Assembly: GCF_900302445.1 (NCBI RefSeq)
Contig: NZ_ONZF01000015.1
Coordinates: forward strand, 1 to 64,000
From: Palleronia abyssalis
GTDB taxonomy: Bacteria; Pseudomonadota; Alphaproteobacteria; Rhodobacterales; Rhodobacteraceae
Direction: 5' to 3'
DNA: 64,000 bases
The notes under the pieces were generated by a model. That model did not search any database and was not told the DNA's origin. It worked only from the letters and a program-made list of their open reading frames with translations. Below are positions 16,713 through 25,936 of this stretch, one piece after another. The position numbers and the translations under genes were made by a program. Numbering within the stretch: position 1 is the first letter of the stretch; every line of letters starts with the position of its first letter.

Positions 16713-18227
16713 ATGCCCGATCTGTCCCTCATCGCCGTGTCGCCCTGCACGGCCACGTTCCTGCTGACCCCCGACGGCACCCGCTTCGCGCTGCCCCGGC
16801 CGCTGGACTGGCGGATCGAGGATGCGTCGGGCGCGCTGGTCCGCGAGGGTCGCGCCGAGGTCGCGCCGCTGTTCGTCGAGGGGTTGTTGCCCGACGCGGG
16901 GTATACGCTGGTGTGCGGACCGAAGCGGCTGGCGTTCCGCACCGCGCCTTGCGCCGGTCTGGTGGCAGCCGCCGATCACGGGGTCGATCCGGGCGCGCCC
17001 GACAATACCGACGCGCTGGCCCGCGCGGTGGCGGCGGTGCCCGAAGGGGGCACGCTGGTCCTGCCGGTGGGACGCATCGCCAGCGGGCCGGTCTTCCTGC
17101 GCCCCCGCATCACGCTGTGGCTGCCCGAGGGCTGCGTGCTGGCCGCGCACGGGGACCGCTCCGGCTGGCCCATCCTGCCCGCCCGCGAGGGGGGCCGCGT
17201 CATCGGCACGTGGGAGGGGCTGCCCGAGGCGAGTTTCGCCGCGCCCCTGACCGGCGTGGGCTGCGACGGCCTGATCCTGACCGGGCGCGGCACGCTGGAC
17301 GCGGGTGGCGACCGGGGCGACTGGTGGTCCTGGCCGAAGGGGACGCGCGACGGCGCCCGCCGCCCCCGCGCACTGTTCCTGGCGCATTCGGACGACGTGC
17401 AGATCAGCGGCCTGACGGTGATGAACGCGCCCTCGTGGACCGTGCATCCGTATCGCTGCGACCGGCTGACCGCCGCCGCCCTGACCATCCGCAACCCCGC
17501 CGACAGCCCCAACACGGACGGGCTGAACCCCGAAAGCTGCGTCGATGCGCGGCTGGTGGGGCTGGATATCTCGGTCGGGGACGACTGCATCGCGGTGAAG
17601 GCGGGCAAGCGCGGCCCGAACGGAGAGGGCGACCACCTGTCGCCCACGCGCGGGCTGGTCATCGAACAGTGCCGCATGGCGTTCGGGCACGGCGCGGTGG
17701 TCATGGGGTCCGAGATGTCGGGCGACATCACCAATGTCACCATCCGCGACTGCATGTTCGAGGGGACCGACCGGGGCCTGCGCGTCAAGACACGGCGCGG
17801 CAGGGGCGGGCAGGTCGCGCGCATCGCGCTGGAGCGGATCGCGATGGACGGCGTCGCCACGCCCGTCGCGCTGAACCCGTTCTATTTCTGCGACGCCGAC
17901 GGCAAGTCCGACGCGGTGCAGTCCCGCGACCCTTCGCCGGTGGGCATCGGCACGCCGCGCCTGCGGGATATCACTCTGACCGATATCACCGCCACGGGCG
18001 CCGGTCCCGTGGGGCTGGCCGCGCTCGGCCTGCCCGAAGCGCCGATCGAGCGTGTGACCCTGACCCGCGTGCGCATCTCCTTCGCGGACGACGCCGTGCC
18101 CGAGGTGCCCCTGATGGCGCTTGGCGTGCCCGAGATGCGCCACGTTCCGCTGTTCGCCGTCCATGCCGACATCACCGGCCGGATCGAGACCCCAGCCCAA
18201 AATCCGACGGAGCCCGCATGGACCTGA
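16713..18227 (+). CDS. GH28 polygalacturonase-like glycoside hydrolase
   Basis: A 504-residue right-handed beta-helix enzyme. The GH28 catalytic motifs are all present: Asn267-Thr268-Asp269 in SPNTDGLNPES, Asp290-Asp291 in GDDCIAVKAG, His326 in FGHGAVVMGS and the Arg/Lys strand GLRVKTRRGRGG. The length and the N-terminal domain before the helix fit exo-acting members. The N-terminus (MPDLSLIAVSPCTATF) has no signal peptide, so the enzyme should be cytoplasmic and trim imported oligogalacturonides. It overlaps the GH105 gene by ten bases. Confidence 0.9.
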   Translation: MPDLSLIAVSPCTATFLLTPDGTRFALPRPLDWRIEDASGALVREGRAEVAPLFVEGLLPDAGYTLVCGPKRLAFRTAPCAGLVAAADHGVDPGAPDNTDALARAVAAVPEGGTLVLPVGRIASGPVFLRPRITLWLPEGCVLAAHGDRSGWPILPAREGGRVIGTWEGLPEASFAAPLTGVGCDGLILTGRGTLDAGGDRGDWWSWPKGTRDGARRPRALFLAHSDDVQISGLTVMNAPSWTVHPYRCDRLTAAALTIRNPADSPNTDGLNPESCVDARLVGLDISVGDDCIAVKAGKRGPNGEGDHLSPTRGLVIEQCRMAFGHGAVVMGSEMSGDITNVTIRDCMFEGTDRGLRVKTRRGRGGQVARIALERIAMDGVATPVALNPFYFCDADGKSDAVQSRDPSPVGIGTPRLRDITLTDITATGAGPVGLAALGLPEAPIERVTLTRVRISFADDAVPEVPLMALGVPEMRHVPLFAVHADITGRIETPAQNPTEPAWT

Positions 18228-19312
18228 CCGCCTATTTCGACGCCTATGCCCGCGATCACAGCCCCTACAAGGGCGGTGCGTGGTGTTACGAGGATGGCTG
18301 CATCTATCGCGGTCTGGAATGCCTGCACCGGGCCACGGGCGAGGATCGCTGGCTGGCGCATCTGGTCCGGCTGGTCCGCGCGCAGGTCGGGCCGGGGGGT
18401 GAATTGTCGGGGTTCGATCCCAGTGCGTACAACATCGACAATATCCTGTCGGGGCGGGCGTTGCTGTATCTGGATCAGGTTGAAGGTGATCCGGTCTGGC
18501 TGGCCGCCGCCGACCGGCTGGCCGATCAGTTGGCCACCCATCCGCGCACGCAAAGCGGGGTTTACTGGCACAAGCTGCGCTATCCCTGGCAGGTCTGGCT
18601 GGACGGGATCTATATGGGCGCGCCGTTCCAGATCGGATACGGGCTGCGCACCGGGCATGGGGCTTTGGTCGACGACGCGCTGCGGCAGGTCGAGACGGCG
18701 CTGGACATGACGCGGGTGCCGGAGACCGGGCTTTACGCCCACGCCATGGACGAGGCGCGAAAGCAGCCTTGGGCTGACCCGGAAACGGGCCACTCGCGCG
18801 CGCATTGGGCGCGGGCGCTGGGGTGGCTGGCGATGGCGCTGGTCGACATCGCCGAGCTTGTTGGGCAGGCGCGCTTTGCGCCGCTGCGCCCCGCGACCGA
18901 GGCGCTGCTGGACCGCATTGCGGCGCTGCGGATGCCGGGCGGGCTGTGGTTGCAGGTGATCGACCGCCCCGATCTGGCGGGGAACTATCCCGAAAGTTCG
19001 GCCTCGGCGATGGTCGTCTATGCACTGTCGAAGGCGGTGCGGCTGGGCCTTTGGCAGGGCGACGCCGAGGGCATGCGCGCCGCGCTGGAGGCGCAGGCGA
19101 TGGACGCCGAAGCGGCGCGCATGGTCGAGATTTGCGAGGTCGCGGGCCTTGGCCTGTTCGAGGGGCGGATGCGCGACGGCAGCGCGGATTACTACCTGAC
19201 CGAGGCGCGCGTGGCCGACGACGCCAAGGGGGTCGGCCCGATGATGATGGCCGCGGCCGAGGGGCTGCTGGCCGAAATGCCCGCGCAGAAACGCGCCGTC
19301 GCCGGGGAATGA
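18218..19312 (+). CDS. GH105 unsaturated rhamnogalacturonyl/galacturonyl hydrolase
   Basis: A 364-residue (alpha/alpha)6-barrel protein of the YteR/YesR family, which uses water addition to the double bond of unsaturated uronyl ends left by pectin lyases. Family segments include YNIDNILSGRALLYL, YPWQVWLDGIYMGAPFQIGYG, GLYAHAMDEARKQPWAD, SRAHWARALGWLAMALVDI and AGNYPESSASAMVVYAL. The conserved Asp of the WLDGIYMG motif is present. There is no signal peptide. The start overlaps GH28 and the stop overlaps CE8 (ATGA), giving one translational unit. Its product would enter the KdgF/KduI/KduD branch. Confidence 0.9.
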   Translation: MDLTAYFDAYARDHSPYKGGAWCYEDGCIYRGLECLHRATGEDRWLAHLVRLVRAQVGPGGELSGFDPSAYNIDNILSGRALLYLDQVEGDPVWLAAADRLADQLATHPRTQSGVYWHKLRYPWQVWLDGIYMGAPFQIGYGLRTGHGALVDDALRQVETALDMTRVPETGLYAHAMDEARKQPWADPETGHSRAHWARALGWLAMALVDIAELVGQARFAPLRPATEALLDRIAALRMPGGLWLQVIDRPDLAGNYPESSASAMVVYALSKAVRLGLWQGDAEGMRAALEAQAMDAEAARMVEICEVAGLGLFEGRMRDGSADYYLTEARVADDAKGVGPMMMAAAEGLLAEMPAQKRAVAGE

Positions 19313-20523
19313 CCGGGGACGCGGTCGACGCCACCGCCGTCCTGTCCCGGACCGGCGATGCGGGGGGCGAACGGCATGATCCGTGGGTCCCTTGGACGGT
19401 GACGGATGCGTCCCCCGACGAGGTTATCCACCCGCGCGACTTGCAAGCAGCCATCGACCGGGCCGTGGTCACGGGGGTGCGCCGCCATATCCGCCTGACG
19501 CGGGGCGAGGGGGAGGGGCCGGTGATCGTGCCGCGCGCCGCGCCGCCCCTGACGATCACCGCCCCCGACGGTGCGCGCCTGTCTGCCGCCATCGACGCGC
19601 AGATGCCGGGGGCCGAGTATCGCCGCCGGTTTGCGGGGCGGTTCGACGGCTCACCGCCCCCCGTGCGCGCGGTGGTGGATGCGATCTGCGCGAGGGACAT
19701 CATCACCACCCACAATTCGGGCGTCGTCAGGATCGAGGCCGACGACACCACCCTGCGCGGTCTGACGGTCGAGAATACCTATGCCTGCGACCGCGCCGCC
19801 GCCGCGCCCGAGGGGGCCGTGCCCGACGCGCGGGGGCGGTTCGCGCAAGGCCAGCATCAGGCGGTCGCGCTGCATGTCGCGGGGGCCGACCGGGTGCATC
19901 TGGAGGGGCTTGTGTTGCTGTCGTTCCAGGACACGCTGTATCTGCAACATCCGCGCCCGTTCTCGACCGCGCGGACGTATCTGACCGGGTGCGAGATCGC
20001 GGGGGACGTCGATTTCATCTTCGGGCAGGCGACCGCAGTGTTCGACCGGTGCCGCATCACCTCTCGCGGGGAACGTGGGGCGTCCACGTGGGTCGCCGCG
20101 CCTGCGACGAACATCGCGACGCCCTTCGGCTTTGTCTTCGACCGCTGCACCTTCGACGATGACGGGCATATCGCGGCGGGGGGCGCTTTACTGGGGCGGC
20201 AGTGGTTCGAGGGGGTGCGAACCTCGCCATATCGCGGGGATCTGGACTGCCGGATGGCGGACGTGTCGGGACAGGGGACGATCAGCTGCGCGACGCTGGA
20301 ATCGGTGGGCAAGTGCCGGGTGCAGAACTCGGTGCTGGGCGCGCATCTGGCGGGCGATCCTTGGGGGCCATGGACCGGGCCGGACTCGGCGCGCCACCGC
20401 CCGGTGCAGCGGAACCGGGCCGAAATGGCTGGGCTGCTGGGCGCATGGCTGGCGCGCGAGGGGGTGACGCTGCCCGAAAGTGCCGGGCCGTGGCTGGGTG
20501 TCGCGGATTGTATTCGGGACTGA
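19309..20523 (+). CDS. CE8 pectinesterase
   Basis: A 404-residue beta-helix carbohydrate esterase that removes methyl groups from pectin. The two catalytic Asp motifs are intact: Asp208 in SFQDTLYLQ and Asp235 in DVDFIFGQA. The oxyanion-side Gln (GQHQAVAL) and the later LGRQWF segment with the conserved Arg are also present. The N-terminus (MTGDAVDATAVLSRTGDAGG) lacks a signal peptide, which is unusual for secreted pectinesterases and points to a cytoplasmic enzyme on imported, still methylated oligomers. It is coupled to the GH105 gene by an ATGA overlap. Confidence 0.9.
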   Translation: MTGDAVDATAVLSRTGDAGGERHDPWVPWTVTDASPDEVIHPRDLQAAIDRAVVTGVRRHIRLTRGEGEGPVIVPRAAPPLTITAPDGARLSAAIDAQMPGAEYRRRFAGRFDGSPPPVRAVVDAICARDIITTHNSGVVRIEADDTTLRGLTVENTYACDRAAAAPEGAVPDARGRFAQGQHQAVALHVAGADRVHLEGLVLLSFQDTLYLQHPRPFSTARTYLTGCEIAGDVDFIFGQATAVFDRCRITSRGERGASTWVAAPATNIATPFGFVFDRCTFDDDGHIAAGGALLGRQWFEGVRTSPYRGDLDCRMADVSGQGTISCATLESVGKCRVQNSVLGAHLAGDPWGPWTGPDSARHRPVQRNRAEMAGLLGAWLAREGVTLPESAGPWLGVADCIRD

Positions 20524-20580
20524 GCGGACGGCGGCGGATGTGCTAGGGTTCCCGCGCACAAGCCAAGCAGAGGTGCCCCA

Positions 20581-21160
20581 TGCCGATCCCGATTTTTGTC
20601 CTGATCCTACTGGCGCTGCCCTCAATCGGGTGGGCGCAGTCCCATGACGGACCCTCGGCCCCCTATGCGGGGCTGCAGGAGCGTGAGATCGCGGGCCTGT
20701 CGGCCGATGACATCGCCGAGCTGCGCGCCGGCGGGGGCTGGCGCTGCCGGCCGAGCTGAACGGCGTACCCGGCCCCGCCCATCTGCTGGAGCTGGCGGAC
20801 CCAATGGAGCTGAGCGCGCAGCAGGTCGCCCGGATCGAAGCCATCGAGGCGCAGATGCGGGCCGAGGCGATCGAGGCGGGGACGCGCCTGATCGAGGCCG
20901 AAGCCGCGCTGTCGGGGGCGTTCCGCGACGGCATGCCCGACCGTGAAACGCTGGTCCAGCTGATCGCCGCGGCCGAGGCCGCCCGCGGCGATCTGCGGTT
21001 CATCCACCTGTCGCGCCACCTGGAGACCCAGCCCATTCTGAGCGAAACGCAGACCCGCCGTTATGGCGTGTTGCGGGGATATGCCGACGATCCATGCGCC
21101 GCCGGTGCGCCCGACGGGCATGACGCGGCCAACTGGCGGCGCCATAACGGGTGCATGTGA
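20581..21160 (+). pseudogene. Frameshifted periplasmic Spy/CpxP-like helical protein
   Basis: The first frame (from ATG 20581) gives a clean signal peptide, MPIPIFVLILLALPSIGWAQ, then GLQEREIAGLSADDIAELRAG, and stops at 20759. Moving one base at the G5 run (20733-20737) restores a continuous frame, GLALPAELNGVPGPAHLLEL, into a helical domain ending at 21160. That domain has LSAQQVARIEAIEAQMR and GTRLIEAEAALSGAFRDG, reminiscent of LTxxQ-type Spy/CpxP periplasmic chaperones. Either the gene is broken or the G-run was miscounted in the assembly. It follows the pectinesterase by 57 bases. Confidence 0.65.
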
Positions 21161-21183
21161 GGCGCGGCCTACATCACCGCGCC
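21161..21183. terminator. Stem-loop between convergent Spy-like gene and uxaA
   Basis: GGCGCGG (21161-21167) pairs with CCGCGCC (21177-21183) over a nine-base loop that contains the uxaA stop codon. There is no T-run. It could serve both strands. Confidence 0.4.
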
Positions 21184-22689
21184 GATCTGCCAGGGCACGA
21201 ATTCGTGGTCGCCAAGCCCGAGCGTTTCGGATTTCGAGGGGCGGCCGGAGGCGGTGGCGACGATCAGGTCCAGAAGCTCGGACCCCTTGTGTTGCAGGGA
21301 TACGCCTGACGAGACGATGTCGCCGCAGTTGAGGTCCATGTCCTCCTCCATCTGCTGAAAGAGGCGGTCGTTCGTGGCCAGCTTCAGCGTCGGCGCGGGT
21401 TTCGATCCGAAGGCCGAGCCGCGGCCGGTGGTGAAGACGATCAGTTGCGCGCCGCCCGCGATCTGGCCGGTGGCCGAGACGGGATCGAAGCCGGGGGTGT
21501 CCATGAACACGAGCCCCCGGTCGCGGACCTGCTCGCCGTACTGGACGACGCCGTTCAGGGGGGTCGATCCGGCCTTGGCCACGGCGCCCAGCGATTTTTC
21601 GAGGATCGTCGTCAGACCGCCCGCCTTGTTCCCGGGCGAGGGGTTGTTGTCCATCGTGCCGCCATGCATCTGGGCGTAATTCTTCCACCAGGTCAGACGC
21701 TCGACCAGCGCATCGGCGACGGCGGGAGAGGCGGCGCGGCGTAGAAGAAGCTGTTCGGCGCCGTAGATCTCGGGCGTTTCGGACAGGATCACGGTGCCGC
21801 CATGCCCGACCAGCAGGTCAGAGGCGACTCCGAGCGCAGGGTTCGCGGTGATCCCCGAATACCCGTCCGAGCCGCCGCATTGCAGGCCCACGGTCAGCGC
21901 CGACAGGGGCTGCGGCGTGCGGCGGGCGCGGGCGAGGTCGGGCAGCATCTCGGCCACGCGGGCGACAATATTCGCCACCGTGGCACGGGTGCCGCCGGTG
22001 TCCTGGATGGTCAGGCCGTGGAAGCGTTCGGAGCCGTCGCCGCCGAAGGTCGCGCGCAGGCGGGCGATCTGCATGACCTCGCAGCCCAGGCCCACGAAGA
22101 TCGCGGCGGCGACGTTCGGGTGCGTGGCGGTGCCCCAGAGGACGCGCTGGAGGTTCTCCCACCCCGGGCCTTCGGCGGCCATGCCGCAGCCGGTGCCGTG
22201 GGTGACGCCGACGATGCCGTCGATGGTGGGGTGGTCGTCCAGCATTCCCGACCGTTCGATCGCGTCGGCGGCCTGCCGGATCACGGTGGCCGAGCAGTTC
22301 ACGGTCGAGACCAGCGCGATCATGTTGCGCGTGCCGACCCGGCCGTCGTCGCGCAGATAGCCGTCGAAGGTCCGGGGCGCAGTGTCGGGAATTGCGGCGC
22401 GGGCGGCGTCCAGATCCTGGCCGATCTGGTAGGTCTCGTCATGGCCGCCCATGGCGCAGTTGTGGGAATGGATGTGGGCGCCGGGGGCGATGTCCTCGGT
22501 CGCCAGCCCGATGACCTGCCCGAACTTGCGGATCGGGGCACCGGTTGCGATGGCGTGGCGGGCCAGCTTGTGACCGGTCTGCACACGCTTCGTAAGCGCC
22601 GCGCCGGTGCCAAGGGGTGTGGCCCCTTCGGCGGCGGGGGCGGTCAGGATGGCGACGTCGTCATCTGGGTGCAGGGTGATGGCGGTCAT
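21169..22689 (-). CDS. uxaA: Altronate dehydratase
   Basis: A 506-residue full-length UxaA, which dehydrates D-altronate to 2-keto-3-deoxygluconate in galacturonate catabolism. The N-terminal SAF domain (residues about 1-95) ends GAHIHSHNCAMGG. The large catalytic domain has GYLRDDGRVGTRNMIALVST, GVTHGTGCGMA, LQCGGSDGYSGITANPALG and VFTTGRGSAFGSKPAPT. The start overlaps the stop of the reductase gene upstream (ATGA), so both are made together. Confidence 0.95.
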   Translation of the reverse strand: MTAITLHPDDDVAILTAPAAEGATPLGTGAALTKRVQTGHKLARHAIATGAPIRKFGQVIGLATEDIAPGAHIHSHNCAMGGHDETYQIGQDLDAARAAIPDTAPRTFDGYLRDDGRVGTRNMIALVSTVNCSATVIRQAADAIERSGMLDDHPTIDGIVGVTHGTGCGMAAEGPGWENLQRVLWGTATHPNVAAAIFVGLGCEVMQIARLRATFGGDGSERFHGLTIQDTGGTRATVANIVARVAEMLPDLARARRTPQPLSALTVGLQCGGSDGYSGITANPALGVASDLLVGHGGTVILSETPEIYGAEQLLLRRAASPAVADALVERLTWWKNYAQMHGGTMDNNPSPGNKAGGLTTILEKSLGAVAKAGSTPLNGVVQYGEQVRDRGLVFMDTPGFDPVSATGQIAGGAQLIVFTTGRGSAFGSKPAPTLKLATNDRLFQQMEEDMDLNCGDIVSSGVSLQHKGSELLDLIVATASGRPSKSETLGLGDHEFVPWQIGAVM

Positions 22690-24104
22690 GCGACATAGGC
22701 TTTCACGGCGGCGGCGGCCCCGTCGCGGGTCAGGCGATCATGGGCGGCCGCCACCGCGTCGCGGAACCGGTCGTCCCGCGCGAGCTCGGCCGGGAAGATG
22801 TCGCTGATCGCCAGCACGTTGCCCACCGGATCGTCCGAGGTCGCCGCGTCGCGCAGGCGGTCGGCCATGGGGTCGCGCACGTCGATGGGCCGCCCCTGCT
22901 CGTCCGTGCCTGAGACATAGCGGATCCAGCCCGCCACGGCGAGGCAGAGGCCCTGCGGGATCACGCCGCGGTTCAGGTTGTCCGCAATGGTGCCCAGCAT
23001 CCGTTGCGGCAGTTTCTGGCTGCCATCCATGGCGATCTGCCACGTCCGGTGACGGATGCCGGGGTTGCGGTAACGCTCCAGCAGCGCGTCGGTATAGGAG
23101 GGCAGATCCTCGCCCTCGGGCTGGGGGAGGGTCGGGACGATCTCGGCGCTCCACATCTTGCGGCAGAGGGCGGCGAAATCGGGGTCGGCCACCGCATCGG
23201 CGATGGTCTGGTGCCCGGCGAGATAGCCCAGATAGGCCAGCGTCGAATGGGTGCCGTTGAGGCAGCGCAGCTTCATCAGCTCGTGCGCCTCGACATCGGC
23301 GACCATCTGCACGCCGACGCGGTCCCAGGCGGGGCGGCCCTGGGGGAAGTCATCCTCGATGACCCATTGGCGGAAGGGCTCGTGGTTCACCATCGCTTCG
23401 TCGCGATAGCTTTCGGCGGCCTCCAGTTCGGCGATGTCGTCTTCGGTCGTGGCGGGGGTGATGCGGTCGACCATGGTCGAGGGGAAGCGGACGTTGCCCT
23501 CGATCCACTCGGCCAGGGCCGTGTCGCGGGTGCGGGCGAAGTCCAGCACGATCTCTCGCGCCAGCTTGCCGTTCGAGGGGATGTTGTCGCAGCTGAGCAC
23601 CGTGAAGGGCGCGTGATCGGCGGCGCGACGGCGGGCCAGCGCCTCGACGATATAGCCGGGTGCGGATTTCGGCGTGCCGGGGTTCGCGATGTCGTGGGCG
23701 ATGTCGGGGTGATCGCGGTTCAGCCGACCCGTGGCCGGGTTGTGGCAATACCCCTTTTCGGTGATCGTCAGCGACACGATGCGGATGGCGGGGTCGGTCA
23801 TGGCGTCCAGCACCGCGCCCGGATCCTCGGGCGCGACGAGGCAGCCCGTGATCGCGCCGATCACGCGCGCCTCCTTCGCGGCGGGGCCAAGCGTCACGGA
23901 GGTGAAAGCGCAGTCCTGCGGGGCCAGCTGGTCGCGGGGGCCTGCGCTGCGCAGGCTGACGGCCAGGATGCCCCAGTCGCCGCCCTGCGCCTGCATCGCC
24001 TCGTCGGTATAGACGGCATTGAAGCCGCGGAAGAACGCGCCGGGGCCAAGGTGGACGATGCCGGGCTTGGGCGCGGGCGTGGTGCGGGTCAGACGGTCGG
24101 TCAT
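22686..24104 (-). CDS. Mannitol dehydrogenase family oxidoreductase, probably fructuronate reductase (UxuB), possibly also tagaturonate reductase
   Basis: A 472-residue polyol dehydrogenase-family enzyme. The N-terminal NAD motif is GIVHLGPGAFFRGFNAVYTDEAM, and the catalytic segment is KLRCLNGTHSTLAYLGYLAG with the conserved Lys, Asn and His. The IVHLGPGAF opening resembles UxuB (mannonate-forming) more than UxaB. Its immediate partner is altronate dehydratase (four-base overlap), which would need a tagaturonate reductase, and no second reductase is in the window. It could therefore serve one or both arms. The ATG at 24104 was chosen over longer in-frame extensions because the homologous N-terminus begins there. 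Confidence 0.85.
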   Translation of the reverse strand: MTDRLTRTTPAPKPGIVHLGPGAFFRGFNAVYTDEAMQAQGGDWGILAVSLRSAGPRDQLAPQDCAFTSVTLGPAAKEARVIGAITGCLVAPEDPGAVLDAMTDPAIRIVSLTITEKGYCHNPATGRLNRDHPDIAHDIANPGTPKSAPGYIVEALARRRAADHAPFTVLSCDNIPSNGKLAREIVLDFARTRDTALAEWIEGNVRFPSTMVDRITPATTEDDIAELEAAESYRDEAMVNHEPFRQWVIEDDFPQGRPAWDRVGVQMVADVEAHELMKLRCLNGTHSTLAYLGYLAGHQTIADAVADPDFAALCRKMWSAEIVPTLPQPEGEDLPSYTDALLERYRNPGIRHRTWQIAMDGSQKLPQRMLGTIADNLNRGVIPQGLCLAVAGWIRYVSGTDEQGRPIDVRDPMADRLRDAATSDDPVGNVLAISDIFPAELARDDRFRDAVAAAHDRLTRDGAAAAVKAYVA

Positions 24105-24112
24105 GGGAACTT

Positions 24113-25393
24113 TCAGCGGAACAGGGCAGGCAGCCACAGGGACAGCGCCGGGATATAGGTGACGAGCATCAGCGTCATGAAGGCGGCGAAGTAGAACGGC
24201 CAGATCGAGCGCAGGACCTGCCCGATCTGGATCTGCCCCACCGCGCAGCCGACGAACAGCACCGCGCCGACAGGCGGCGTGCAGAGACCGATCCCGAGGT
24301 TCAGGATCAGGATGATGCCGAAATGCACCGGGTCGACGCCATACGCGGTCGCCACCGGCAGGAAGATCGGCGTGGTGATGACGATCAGCGGCGACATGTC
24401 CATGAACGTGCCCAGAAGCAGCAGGATCAGGTTCAGAAGCAGCAGGATCACGATGGGGTTGTCCGAGACACCCTTCAGCCACGTCACCAGATCGGCCGGC
24501 ACGCGCAGATAGGCCAGAAGCCAGCCGAACGCCGCCGCCGCGCCGATCACCAGCAGCACCATGGACGAGGTGCGCACGGCGTGCATGGTCGCGGCCACGA
24601 ATTCCGACCACGGCAAGGACCGATACACCAGCAGCGTCACCGCGATGGCGTAGATCACAGCGATGCACGAGGATTCCGACGCGGTGAACACGCCCGACCG
24701 CACGCCGCCGAAGATGATCGCCACCAGGATCAGGCCGGGGGCCGCGTTGATCAGCAGGAAAAGGGCCGCACGCGCGCCGGGGAACGGCTCGGTCGGGTAG
24801 CCGCGGCGGCGGGCGACGAACCACGCCGAGATCATCAGCGACACCGCCAGGATGATGCCGGGGATGATCCCCGCGGTAAACAGATCCGCGATGGACAGAC
24901 GCCCGCCCGCGGCCAATGAGTAGATGATCAGGTTGTGCGACGGCGGCAGCATCAGCGCGATGATCGACGAGGTCACCGTGATGTTGACCGCATAGTCCCG
25001 CCCATAGCCCCGTTCGGCCATCTGCGGGATCATCAGCCCCCCGATGGCCGAGGTGTCGGCCGCGGCCGAGCCCGAGATGCCGCCGAACAGAACCGACGCG
25101 GCGATGTTCACCTGCCCCAGTCCGCCGCGCATATGCCCCACGGCCGCGCCCGCCAGGGCCACCAGCCGTCTGGCGATGTCGCCGCGGACCATCAGCTCGC
25201 CCGCGTAGATGAAGAACGGAATCGCCATGAGGGCGAAGACGGAAATGCCGGAGTTCAGCCGCTGGAACACCACCACGGGGGGCAGGCCGATATAGGCGAT
25301 GGTCGCGAAGCTGGCCGCGCCAAGGCAGAAGGCGACCGGCGTGCCGATCAGAAGAAGCGCACCGAACGTGCCGAACAGGACCCAAAGTTCCAT
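24113..25393 (-). CDS. TRAP transporter large permease (DctM type)
   Basis: A 426-residue polytopic membrane protein (about 12 TM helices) beginning MELWVLFGTFGALLLIGTPVAF. Conserved DctM segments include YAGELMVRGDIARRLVALAG, SASVLFGGISGSAAADTSAIG and GIGLCTPPVGAVLFVGCAVG. It is the ion-coupled translocator of the uronate TRAP system formed with the genes at 25397 and 25990. It lies eight bases before the reductase gene in the same leftward operon. Confidence 0.95.
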   Translation of the reverse strand: MELWVLFGTFGALLLIGTPVAFCLGAASFATIAYIGLPPVVVFQRLNSGISVFALMAIPFFIYAGELMVRGDIARRLVALAGAAVGHMRGGLGQVNIAASVLFGGISGSAAADTSAIGGLMIPQMAERGYGRDYAVNITVTSSIIALMLPPSHNLIIYSLAAGGRLSIADLFTAGIIPGIILAVSLMISAWFVARRRGYPTEPFPGARAALFLLINAAPGLILVAIIFGGVRSGVFTASESSCIAVIYAIAVTLLVYRSLPWSEFVAATMHAVRTSSMVLLVIGAAAAFGWLLAYLRVPADLVTWLKGVSDNPIVILLLLNLILLLLGTFMDMSPLIVITTPIFLPVATAYGVDPVHFGIILILNLGIGLCTPPVGAVLFVGCAVGQIQIGQVLRSIWPFYFAAFMTLMLVTYIPALSLWLPALFR

Positions 25394-25396
25394 GAT

Positions 25397-25930
25397 CTAC
25401 TCCTCGACCACGTCGCCGAAGCGGGCGGTATGCATCCCCACGGCGCGGCGCAGCAGACGTTCGACGGACAAGAGCACCATCAGCACGCCCCCGAAGATCA
25501 GCGAGAAGAACGCGGTGGCGCCGGTGATCCCGAGGTTGGGGATGGTCGAGCCCCAGGTCGTCGCGGCCAGCGTCCAGCCGTACCAGCACATCCCCGCGCC
25601 GAAGGCGATCACCACAAGGTCCGAGATGGTGAAACAGACCTTCTTTACGCTGTCGGGCATGACATGCAGCGCGACGTCGAAGCTGAGGTGGTTGCCCTCG
25701 CGCACGCCGACCGCGGCGCCCAGGAAGATGAACCAGCCCATCAGCAGGATCGACGTCGTCTCGGTCCAGGTGGGGGTGTCGTTCATCACGAACCGGCCCC
25801 AGACCTGATAGCCGATCAAGGCGGTCATCAGGACCAGACCCGTGGCCGAGGCCCAGAGGATTACGGTGCAAAGCCGCGAGATCGCGGCCGAAAGGGCAAG
25901 GACGCGGTCGCGCATGGCCGTCCCGTTCAT
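25397..25930 (-). CDS. TRAP transporter small permease (DctQ type)
   Basis: A membrane protein of 177 residues with four TM helices. The conserved DctQ features are TALIGYQVWGRFVMNDTPTWTETTSILLMGWFIFLGAAVGVREGNHLSFD. Two starts are possible, ATG 25930 (MNGTAMRD) or ATG 25915 (MRDRV). Neither has a strong ribosome site. It is separated from the binding-protein gene by a GC-rich stem-loop with a U-tract. Confidence 0.9.
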   Translation of the reverse strand: MNGTAMRDRVLALSAAISRLCTVILWASATGLVLMTALIGYQVWGRFVMNDTPTWTETTSILLMGWFIFLGAAVGVREGNHLSFDVALHVMPDSVKKVCFTISDLVVIAFGAGMCWYGWTLAATTWGSTIPNLGITGATAFFSLIFGGVLMVLLSVERLLRRAVGMHTARFGDVVEE

Positions 25931-25936
25931 GGCAAG

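Noticed and set aside
15378-19751. A 1457-codon open frame on the minus strand across the pectin operon
   Set aside because: It is antisense to the well-supported binding-protein, GH28, GH105 and CE8 genes and has the Arg/Pro/Ala-rich composition of a high-GC shadow frame.
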